DNA of 17,455 nucleotides. Source: an uncultured Porphyromonadaceae bacterium. GTDB lineage: Bacteria; Bacteroidota; Bacteroidia; Bacteroidales; Muribaculaceae. The number at the start of each line of letters is the position of its first letter. Position 1 is the stretch's first letter. The stretch is taken from positions 1 to 17,455 of the forward strand of contig CAMWQF010000023.1 in the NCBI GenBank assembly GCA_947176285.1, given 5' to 3'. The position numbers were made by a program, and so were the translations under genes. A model generated the notes under the pieces. That model saw only the letters and a program-made list of their open reading frames with translations. It searched no databases and was not told where the DNA came from. Positions 1 to 6,574 of this stretch are shown piece by piece.

Positions 1-2087
1 CCGTGTAAGAATGTGAAGTCGATACCGATATTATTCTGAGTTGTTGTTTCCCATTTCAGTTCCGGGTTACCTGTGGCTGCGAGGGTGATGCCTGAGGTTG
101 TCGAGGAGTTTGTGCCAGCAAGGTCGTATGCGCCATTGCCTGTATTGAAAATGTATGTGGAATATGCGGGATAGAGTGCAGGGATATTAGCGTTACCGTT
201 CTGACCCCATGAGTAGCGGATCTTCATGTCGGTAAGGATATCATTTTCCGGGAAGAAAGCCTCTTGGGTCGGACGCCATGCGATTGATGCAGCCGGGAAA
301 ATACCGGACCTGTGTTTCTTTGCGAAGCGTGAGTTCTCGTCGCGGCGTATGGTGAAAGATACAAGGTAGCGGTCCATGAAGTTGTAGTCTGCCTTGGCGA
401 AGAGTGAGAATACAGACCATTGATTCTTGCCACCTCCATTGTTGCGTGTGCCGGTACCGGCTCCGATCTGCATGTAGTCGGTGTCTTCGAAGGCGTAGCC
501 CTCACGGCTTGCACTTAGATCGCGGAATGTGTATCCGATGGCTTCTGTACCGAGTAGCACTGTCAGGAAGTGCTTGTCGTTAAAGTTCTTCACATAGTTT
601 GCGGTGTTGGTCCAGGTCCAAGTGTCACCTTGTCCGTAGACTTCGCTCACAGAGTTGACATCGGTGGCATTCATACGTCGGCCGAGAGTCTGGTCAAGGT
701 ATTGGATATGCTCGATACCGATGTTTGTTTTCAAAGTAAGACCTTCAACAGGATAGACTTCAAGAAATGCGTTTCCAATGATTCTCCAAGAGTTGGAAGA
801 GTTGTCTGCTGCGTTGGCGATCTGCTGAACCGGGTTGGCAAGGTCAGACTTTATGAGGGTCATAGGATTTGCCCATTCGCCATTGATACCTTTGACAGGA
901 AGCGCCGGCATCTGAGAGAGGGCAGTGAAAGGAATACCACGGTCACCGGCCACGTCAGTGCCACGTTTTGACCAGTTTGCAACCATAAGATTCTCTCCTA
1001 CGGCAACGTATTTGCTGATGCTATACCGGGAATTGAGTCGTGCTGAGTATCTTCTGTAAAAAGTGTCGATTATATTACCGTTCTGATTAATATAGTTTGC
1101 GGAGAAGAGCACAGATCCTTTTTCAGTATTGTTGGAGACTGAGGCTGTGAGGTTATTGGTCCAGGCGGTATGGTAAACCTCATCTTGCCAGTCTGTGTTG
1201 GTGGTTGGAAAGTTGGGGTTTCCGTCAGCATATTTTTGAAGCACCGGTGTAGGGCCGTCACCGTAGAGCACATGCGAGGGGGTAATTCCGGAGTTGCGTG
1301 ATGCCATCCAGTATGCCTGTCCCCATTGCTCTGCATTCAAGACATCATAGCGCTTTGCAATGGTCTGGGCAGAGACGGTATAGTTTATGTTGACGTTCAA
1401 ACGGTCGCCCTTGCCATGTTTTGTTGTTATAATGACTACGCCGTTTGCTGCGCGTGAACCATAGATGGATGCGGAAGCAGCGTCTTTTAGCACCTGCATG
1501 GTTTCAATGTCGCTTGGATTGATGCCGTCCATATTGTCAGTTGGGATTCCATCAATGATATATAGAGGGTCGTTGCTTGAGTTTGCAGTAGACATACCAC
1601 GTACACGAATAGAGCCGCCACCTCCGGGTGCGGCATCTGGCACTACGTTTACACCGGGCATCTTTCCTGCCATGGAGTTAAGGATATTACCGGTGTTCTC
1701 ACTGATTGGGTCTTTCATGTTCATGACCGATACGGCACCAGTTAGGTCGGCCTTGCGTACTGTCTGGTAGCCGACCACTACAACTTCGTCGAGTAGTGCT
1801 GCGTCTTCGTCAAGCATGATGGTCAACTTGGGCTGGGCTTTGACTTCTGCGCTACGGTATCCAATATAGGAAATAGTCAGCGTAGAGCCTTCCGGTACCT
1901 TTAGAGCAAAGTTGCCGTCGAAATCTGTGGCTGTTCCGGCTTTCGTCTGGTTACACATTACGGTGGCACCGATTAGCGGTTCACCGTCCGTGTTCGAAAG
2001 CACAGTTCCGTTCACTGTGATGTCCTGCGCCTGTGTGAATAACACCGTCATCAGCGTCAGGATTGCAATGAGAAATGATTTTTTCAT
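1..2087 (-). CDS. SusC-family TonB-dependent outer-membrane receptor, 3' end beyond window
   Basis: This is the N-terminal 695 residues of a SusC/RagA-type TonB-dependent transporter, an outer-membrane barrel that with a SusD lipoprotein imports oligosaccharides or other large nutrients. The frame is open without a stop from the ATG at 2087 to the left edge; family members usually run to about 1000 residues, so the last third and any susD lie outside. Visible in order: a signal peptide ending TQAQ near residue 21; a carboxypeptidase-regulatory-like domain (about 22-90, GEPLIGATV, DGNFALKVPEG, ISYIGY); the SusC linker DEVVVVGYQTVRKADLTGAV; and the plug with YIIDGIP and SIYGSRAANGVVIITTK near residues 175-215. 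The first part of the barrel follows. A matching promoter -7 box lies just upstream. The ligand cannot be told from this part. Family assignment is firm. Confidence 0.96.
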   Translation of the reverse strand, partial: MKKSFLIAILTLMTVLFTQAQDITVNGTVLSNTDGEPLIGATVMCNQTKAGTATDFDGNFALKVPEGSTLTISYIGYRSAEVKAQPKLTIMLDEDAALLDEVVVVGYQTVRKADLTGAVSVMNMKDPISENTGNILNSMAGKMPGVNVVPDAAPGGGGSIRVRGMSTANSSNDPLYIIDGIPTDNMDGINPSDIETMQVLKDAASASIYGSRAANGVVIITTKHGKGDRLNVNINYTVSAQTIAKRYDVLNAEQWGQAYWMASRNSGITPSHVLYGDGPTPVLQKYADGNPNFPTTNTDWQDEVYHTAWTNNLTASVSNNTEKGSVLFSANYINQNGNIIDTFYRRYSARLNSRYSISKYVAVGENLMVANWSKRGTDVAGDRGIPFTALSQMPALPVKGINGEWANPMTLIKSDLANPVQQIANAADNSSNSWRIIGNAFLEVYPVEGLTLKTNIGIEHIQYLDQTLGRRMNATDVNSVSEVYGQGDTWTWTNTANYVKNFNDKHFLTVLLGTEAIGYTFRDLSASREGYAFEDTDYMQIGAGTGTRNNGGGKNQWSVFSLFAKADYNFMDRYLVSFTIRRDENSRFAKKHRSGIFPAASIAWRPTQEAFFPENDILTDMKIRYSWGQNGNANIPALYPAYSTYIFNTGNGAYDLAGTNSSTTSGITLAATGNPELKWETTTQNNIGIDFTFLH

Positions 2088-2089
2088 GT

Positions 2090-2148
2090 TATATGGGTTT
2101 AGTAAAAATTTTGTCGCAAAGATAGCGTACCCTATTATAACCCATATA
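2090..2148. repeat. 10-bp perfect inverted repeat bracketing the susC promoter box
   Basis: TATATGGGTT at 2090-2099 is the exact reverse complement of AACCCATATA at 2139-2148. The arms enclose 39 bases that contain the -7 box. One arm is next to the susC start codon and the other lies upstream of the promoter, so this is not a simple RNA hairpin. It may be a regulator site or chance; promoter inversion is a more remote idea. Confidence 0.5.
2117..2124 (-). promoter_or_regulatory. Candidate promoter -7 box for the SusC gene
   Basis: Read on the minus strand this is TATCTTTG, a match to the Bacteroides -7 consensus TAnnTTTG, 29 bases upstream of the susC start. No good TTTG -33 box is visible at the usual spacing. 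That would fit a gene needing an activator such as a hybrid two-component regulator. Confidence 0.55.
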
Positions 2149-2187
2149 TCAATAATCTTGCATCGGCTATCAAAAAACGAGGGATGC

Positions 2188-2218
2188 AAGATTTGTTGTA
2201 GTCTTGGCAACAAATTTT
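2188..2218. repeat. Inverted repeat upstream of susC (hairpin or operator)
   Basis: ATTTGTTG (2191-2198) and CAACAAAT (2208-2215) are perfect arms around a 9-base loop, extendable by A-T and G-T pairs to 2188-2218. It begins right after the stop codon left by the regulator-tail fragment at 2219-2221, about 100 bases upstream of susC. It could be a weak terminator or attenuator, since it is followed by T residues in the plus direction, or a binding site for a regulator of susC. Confidence 0.5.
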
Positions 2219-2230
2219 TTATTGGCTGCC

Positions 2231-2299
2231 GAGTTTTTGGCGGGTGTCGGATGGTGTCTCGCCGTAGGCTTCGCGGTAGCATTTTGTGAAGTAGGCGGG
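2231..2299 (-). repeat. Direct repeat copy 1: orphan 3' tail of the hybrid two-component regulator
   Basis: These 69 bases are identical to 6584-6652, the codons for residues 909-931 of the regulator at 6575-9376. Here they are an orphan fragment. Upstream on the minus strand the frame meets a stop within about seven codons. Downstream it continues Gly-Ser-Gln and stops (TAA, complement of 2219-2221), instead of the Gln-Gln-stop of the intact gene. The identity covers every synonymous position and ends abruptly on both sides, so this is a duplication rather than an ancient paralogue. It is taken as the left boundary of the restriction-modification insert. Confidence 0.93.
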
Positions 2300-2357
2300 A
2301 TTCCTAACAAAAAATTATAATGTAAGTGTCCCATATTTTGTATGATGGAGTCTGAGA

Positions 2358-2389
2358 TTTGGATAGTTCTATTAAAATGATTAACTTTG
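2358..2389 (+). promoter_or_regulatory. Bacteroides-type promoter of the restriction-modification operon
   Basis: TTTG at 2358-2361 and TAACTTTG at 2382-2389 match the -33 and -7 elements with a 20-base spacer, in the accepted range. Transcription would start near 2396, giving a leader of about 50 bases before the endonuclease ATG. It lies inside the insert, so the operon appears to carry its own promoter. No controller-protein gene is present. Confidence 0.75.
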
Positions 2390-2445
2390 CAGTAAGATTA
2401 TAAGAAAGATCGAAGAACCAAATATTTGATAAATTCTTCTAAGAT

Positions 2446-3414
2446 ATGGCATCTTCTGGACAGCAAGTAAAAAACGGAAAGGCTTTTGAATATGCAATAG
2501 CCAAGACATATTTTGACTACATCACTTCATTGGGCGTACCAGTTGAATTAGTAGATAGTGATGCTTTGAGAACAGCTAAATCTTTTTATGAGACTTTTTC
2601 GGATCTAGACAAACAAAGATTTGATAATGCCGCAAGTAATACTATTTCCTCTTTGGTTAAGATTGAGCCAGGATTAACTACCCATGGGAAAAAAAGTGAT
2701 GTCTTAAAAATAGCCTTAAATGGAGATGTTGCCGGAGAGACGGGGGATGTTAGGGATATTGTTTTTTCTCATAATAATCCAAGTTGGGAAATAGGTTTCT
2801 CTGCAAAAAACAATAATGATGCGGTGAAGCATTCCCGTTTAGGAAAAGATTTAGATTTTGGAAAAGTATGGTTGGGATATCCATGTTCTGCTGAATATTG
2901 GAATGATATAAAACCGATATTTACTTTGATAGAAAATCATATTTCTCAATGTCATACATGGAATGATTTGGGTGTTTCAAAAGAAAGAGATATCTATATC
3001 CCAATCTTAAAGGCGTTTAGAAAAGAACTCCTCCTGATATGTAGTCATCATTCGGATGTTCCTAAGAAATTAATTGAGTATTTGATAGGATCTTATCCAT
3101 TTTATAAGATTATCAAGGATGACAGTCATAATATGGTGGTGGTAAAGGCTTTCAATATCAAGGGAGATCTCAATAAGTCTTACATGGGGTGCAAAAGTGC
3201 TTACTCCGTTCCTAAAATAAATTATCCTACTCGCATAGTGGAACTTGAATTTAAAAAGAATTCAAACAATACATTAAATATGATTTTAGATGGGGGGTGG
3301 GAAATATCGTTTAGAATTCACAATGCCAGTACTAAGGTAGAAAGATCCTTAAAGTTCGATATTAAGTTACTTGGGAATCCACCGATTCTTTTTACTCAAT
3401 ATATTTTTCAATAA
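2446..3414 (+). CDS. Type II restriction endonuclease, HaeIII family (predicted GGCC)
   Basis: A 322-residue cytoplasmic protein, first gene of the restriction-modification operon and one base upstream of an M.HaeIII-like methyltransferase. Recognisable HaeIII-family stretches are NGKAFEYAIAKTY (10-22), GDVRDIVF (100-107), WEIGFSAKNNNDAVKHSRLG (114-133) and LDFGKVWLGYPCSAEYW (136-152). Asp101 or Asp104 with Glu115 and Lys121 could form the metal-binding core of a PD-(D/E)XK-type nuclease; that is inference. The expected activity is double-strand cleavage of unmethylated GGCC sites, defending against phage and plasmid DNA. The reading frame is intact with no sign of decay. The family call rests on remembered motifs and on the identity of the partner methyltransferase. 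Specificity is predicted, not shown. Confidence 0.85.
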   Translation: MASSGQQVKNGKAFEYAIAKTYFDYITSLGVPVELVDSDALRTAKSFYETFSDLDKQRFDNAASNTISSLVKIEPGLTTHGKKSDVLKIALNGDVAGETGDVRDIVFSHNNPSWEIGFSAKNNNDAVKHSRLGKDLDFGKVWLGYPCSAEYWNDIKPIFTLIENHISQCHTWNDLGVSKERDIYIPILKAFRKELLLICSHHSDVPKKLIEYLIGSYPFYKIIKDDSHNMVVVKAFNIKGDLNKSYMGCKSAYSVPKINYPTRIVELEFKKNSNNTLNMILDGGWEISFRIHNASTKVERSLKFDIKLLGNPPILFTQYIFQ

Positions 3415-3415
3415 T

Positions 3416-4417
3416 ATGCAGTTGATTAGTTTATTTAGTGGGGCAGGTGGACTTGATTTAGGCTTTGAAAGGGCTGGCTTTGAAACAGTATTTGCTAATG
3501 AATATGATAAAAAAATATATCCTACATTCAAGGAAAATTTTCCTAATGTAAGATTGATTGAGGATGATATTCGAAAGATAAGACCTAATTCATTTGATAT
3601 AGATGCTGTTGGAATAATAGGCGGCCCCCCGTGCCAATCATGGAGTGAAGGAGGAACATTGAGAGGTATTGATGATGAACGAGGACAACTATTTTATGAG
3701 TACATAAGAATATTAAAAGCTAAAAGTCCACTTTTTTTTGTTGCCGAAAATGTTTCTGGAATGCTTTCTAAAAGACATTCCTCCGCTGTTAAGGAATTTA
3801 TGGCTCTTTTTGATGAAGCAGGTTATAATGTTTCTTTAAAGTTGTTGAATGCAAATGATTATGAAGTTGCAGAAGATAGAGAAAGGGTATTTTATGTTGG
3901 ATTTAGAAAGGATTTGGGCATATTAAATTTTGTATATCCCACTCCGATTAGTCCTACCCCTGTACTAAAAGATTGTATATGGGATTTGAAGGATAGTGCT
4001 ATACCGGCTTTGCCAAAAAATAAAACCAATGGGGACAGATGCCTTGTTCCTAATCATGAGTATTTCATTGGTACGTTTTCTTCAATCTTTATGTCTCGTA
4101 ATCGAGTAAGGTCTTGGGATGAACCTGCTTTCACTGTTCAAGCATCAGGTCGTCAATGTCAACTCCATCCTCAGGCTCCCAAAATGATTAAAGAAACTGC
4201 AAATAAACAATCTTTTGTAAGAGGTAAAGAACATCTATATCGGAGAATGTCTGTTAGAGAGGTTGCTCGTATTCAAGGTTTTCCAGATGACTATAAGTTT
4301 TTATATGATGATCTCAATTATGGTTATAAGATGATTGGCAATGCTGTCCCGGTTAATTTGGCCTACCATCTGGCCAATCGTATAAAGGATACCTTAGTGG
4401 AAGTTGGAGCCATATGA
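3416..4417 (+). CDS. DNA (cytosine-5) methyltransferase, M.HaeIII-like
   Basis: A 333-residue C5-cytosine methyltransferase that should protect the host by methylating GGCC. Motif I is FSGAGGLDLGF (7-17), the catalytic loop GGPPCQSW has Cys73, and ENV is at 111-113. The target-recognition region (about 200-255) contains EYFIGTFSSIFMSRNRVRSW and QASGRQCQLHPQAP. Motif IX is REVARIQGFPDDY, and motif X is GYKMIGNAVPVNLA. All of these closely follow M.HaeIII, which is about the same length. Motif VIII reads EDRER (153-157), whereas the family normally has QxRxR, so the Gln is replaced by Glu. The ATG at 3416 was chosen because it begins the canonical N-terminus one base after the endonuclease stop; an in-frame ATG at 3371 would add 15 residues from inside that gene. 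Translation is probably coupled to the endonuclease. Confidence 0.94.
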   Translation: MQLISLFSGAGGLDLGFERAGFETVFANEYDKKIYPTFKENFPNVRLIEDDIRKIRPNSFDIDAVGIIGGPPCQSWSEGGTLRGIDDERGQLFYEYIRILKAKSPLFFVAENVSGMLSKRHSSAVKEFMALFDEAGYNVSLKLLNANDYEVAEDRERVFYVGFRKDLGILNFVYPTPISPTPVLKDCIWDLKDSAIPALPKNKTNGDRCLVPNHEYFIGTFSSIFMSRNRVRSWDEPAFTVQASGRQCQLHPQAPKMIKETANKQSFVRGKEHLYRRMSVREVARIQGFPDDYKFLYDDLNYGYKMIGNAVPVNLAYHLANRIKDTLVEVGAI

Positions 4418-4464
4418 TTCTTAAATATTTAGATATATTTATGAGATATGTGTATTAGTGAGAT

Positions 4465-5817
4465 ATGAGAGTTGTATCATTTTTTGCAGGTTGTGGAGGT
4501 TTAGATCTGGGATTCAAGCAAGCTGGATTTGATGTAGTGTGGGCAAATGAATTTGATAGGAATATACACGCCACATATAGGTTGAATCATCCTTCTACTA
4601 CTTTATGTGAAAAAGATCTTAGAAAGATAGAAATCTCTGACATTCCTGATGCCGATGGCTTTATTGGCGGACCTCCTTGCCAATCATGGAGTGTCGGGGG
4701 TAGCGGAAGAGGATTGCACGATGAAAGAGGTCAGTTATTTCTAAAATATATAGAGATCATTAAACAGAAGCATCCTAAATTTTTTGTTATTGAAAATGTA
4801 TTCGGTATGTTGACTCACCAGCATATCTCTACTTTTTTGATTTTCATTGATACTCTTGAAAAGGCTAATTATAATGTTTATTATGCTGTCCTTAATGCCG
4901 CTGATTACAGAATTCCCCAGGATAGAAAAAGGGTTTTCGTTATAGGTTTTTCTTCTGAATTGAATTGCCAGTTTTCTTTTCCTAAACCAGAAAATTATGT
5001 AGTTTCTTTAAGGCAGGCCATAGGAGATATAACTGAAAATCCTCAATTTTATTCTGATTTTGATGATGTTCCCGTTCCCCAAATATCAAATCATGATGTG
5101 TATATGGGTCCATTTGACGCAAAGTTCATGGCAAGAAATCGGGTTAGGTCGTGGGATAAACCTTCTTTTACAATTCAAGCCCAAGCTAAGAATGTACCAT
5201 TACATCCTCAGGCTCCGGCTATGCGTTACGTGTCTTCTTACCAAAGAATATTTGAACCAGGATACGAACATTTATATCGTCGACTTAGTGTTCGGGAATG
5301 TGCTCGAATACAGACATTCCCTGATTCATTTAAATTCATCTATTCTGATGTTAAGATGGGATATAAAATGGTAGGAAATGCTGTTCCTCCGCGATTGGCA
5401 AAATGTGTTGCACTGAGTATTAAGAAGGCATTTGAAGAAAGGATAAAAGATTATAATAATGTCCTTGTGGCGTATTATCATAATGAACGGCAACTAAAAA
5501 AATGCGAAGTATTATCGGTGTTTTATTTCAGAGCTAGTCTTGATATCAATGCTTATAACCCACTCACATATCTTCCTCCATATCTAATTCTTGCAAGAGG
5601 AAAGAAACGGATTCTTTATGAAATTGATCAAACAATAAAGACAGTTTTAGTTTCTCGTGAATACCTATTAAATTTAGGCTTTATCCCACATAGTTCTTCT
5701 TATTGGATTATCCGTATTAAGAGAAGACTATGCGATATATCAGACTATAAAACTAAATGGAAAGATAAAAGGAAAAGATCCCCATATCTAGATTTTATAG
5801 GCATTAAATCTCTCTAA
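4465..5817 (+). CDS. Second DNA (cytosine-5) methyltransferase with C-terminal extension
   Basis: A 450-residue C5-cytosine methyltransferase 47 bases downstream of the first. Residues 1-325 form a complete catalytic domain: FAGCGGLDLGF (7-17), GGPPCQSW with Cys72, ENV (110-112), QDRKR (152-156, the normal motif VIII), RECARIQTFPDSF and GYKMVGNAVPPRLA. It is a diverged relative of the upstream enzyme, sharing RNRVRSWD and LHPQAP around the recognition region but with AQAKNVP in place of ASGRQC, so its specificity may differ. From memory it resembles enzymes of the GGCC or GGNNCC type; this is uncertain. Residues 326-450 are a basic extension absent from the upstream enzyme and not recognised. 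A second methyltransferase is unexpected beside an endonuclease for a palindromic site. It could be a spare methylase, an orphan from another system, or protection against a second specificity. Confidence 0.9.
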   Translation: MRVVSFFAGCGGLDLGFKQAGFDVVWANEFDRNIHATYRLNHPSTTLCEKDLRKIEISDIPDADGFIGGPPCQSWSVGGSGRGLHDERGQLFLKYIEIIKQKHPKFFVIENVFGMLTHQHISTFLIFIDTLEKANYNVYYAVLNAADYRIPQDRKRVFVIGFSSELNCQFSFPKPENYVVSLRQAIGDITENPQFYSDFDDVPVPQISNHDVYMGPFDAKFMARNRVRSWDKPSFTIQAQAKNVPLHPQAPAMRYVSSYQRIFEPGYEHLYRRLSVRECARIQTFPDSFKFIYSDVKMGYKMVGNAVPPRLAKCVALSIKKAFEERIKDYNNVLVAYYHNERQLKKCEVLSVFYFRASLDINAYNPLTYLPPYLILARGKKRILYEIDQTIKTVLVSREYLLNLGFIPHSSSYWIIRIKRRLCDISDYKTKWKDKRKRSPYLDFIGIKSL

Positions 5818-5916
5818 TTTTAACGGAGATGTATTCAAGTTGTTAATATGTAAATAAATATAAAACTAACAATAATAAAAAGTCAGCAACTATTTATATT
5901 AGGATTGTAGTTCTCG

Positions 5917-6505
5917 TTATGACTTTATAATTTCCCAGTCTTCGATGCAGCGGGTTTCTGATGAGAAGTTAACTCCGATTTCTATTATCTGCCTGGAATC
6001 GTTCGATATTCTCTTTATAGTAGATATTGGCAACAAGAGGGTTATCATATTCGTCAACCAGGATCACCACTTATTTGCCTGTCTTTTCATGAGCTGTCTC
6101 TATAATGGTCTGGAAGCGTGTTGCGTAGGATCCTGCTATGTCTGTGACTTCATATTTATCCTCCATTTTTCTGAAGATTTTCTCAAGTTGCGCATCAAGA
6201 AGTCCGGGCTCTTCGTAGGAGTCTCTATTCAGATCGAGACGCAATTACAGGATAAGATTCCCAGTTCCAATCTGTGGCGTCAATGTATAGACCATTGAAA
6301 AGGTCGCGCTGTCCTTCGAAGAAATATTGAAGAGTAGATAGGAATAGGCTTTTCCCGAAACGGCGCGGACGGTTGAGGAAATAATATTGGGAACTGTTCC
6401 AAATTATTTTCTTAATAAAGCGGTTTTGTCGATGTAAAGTGCATGTCCGTCACGTATCCTTTTGAAGTCTTGCTAACCGATTGGATAAATCTGCGTCTGA
6501 TCCAT
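5917..6505 (-). pseudogene. Degraded AAA-ATPase-like / PD-(D/E)XK family gene with internal deletion
   Basis: Minus-strand remnant of the same family as the intact protein at 10490-12055. From the ATG at 6505 it reads MDQTQIYPIG, a TAG in place of a Gln codon, then QDFKRIRDGHALYIDKTA. A one-base loss shifts to a frame with NRPRRFGKSLFLSTLQYFFE (Walker A region) and DLFNGLYIDATDWNW. A second shift leads to LDLNRDSYEEPGLLDAQLEK, KMEDKYEVTDIAGSYATRFQ, and a TAA just before VVILVDEYDNPL (Walker B). The sequence then jumps in another frame to IGVNFSSETRCIEDWEIIKS and a stop, which is the normal C-terminal tip of the family. At least two nonsense changes, two or more frameshifts and loss of some 300 internal residues mean it cannot be functional. 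It lies inside the restriction-modification insert. Confidence 0.9.
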
Positions 6506-6522
6506 AAATAGATATTTTATTG

Positions 6523-6530
6523 CAAAGATA
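6523..6530 (-). promoter_or_regulatory. Relic promoter -7 box of the AAA-ATPase-like pseudogene
   Basis: Read on the minus strand this is TATCTTTG, matching TAnnTTTG, 17 bases upstream of the pseudogene's ATG. No clear -33 box is visible. It suggests the dead gene had its own promoter and was once a complete unit. Confidence 0.45.
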
Positions 6531-6574
6531 TAATTTTTCAATTGAGATTGAAAGTTTATCTCACATTATCAGGG

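Noticed and set aside
570..971. Open frames on the plus strand opposite the SusC gene (also 1465-1770 and 1912-2289)
   Set aside because: They lie antisense to a strongly conserved coding frame and have no family features.
5818..5916. Terminator for the restriction-modification operon
   Set aside because: The stretch is AT-rich, but no stable stem followed by T residues was found.
5945..6298. 117-codon plus-strand frame downstream of the second methyltransferase
   Set aside because: The minus strand here clearly encodes the broken AAA-ATPase-like gene; the plus frame is open by chance.
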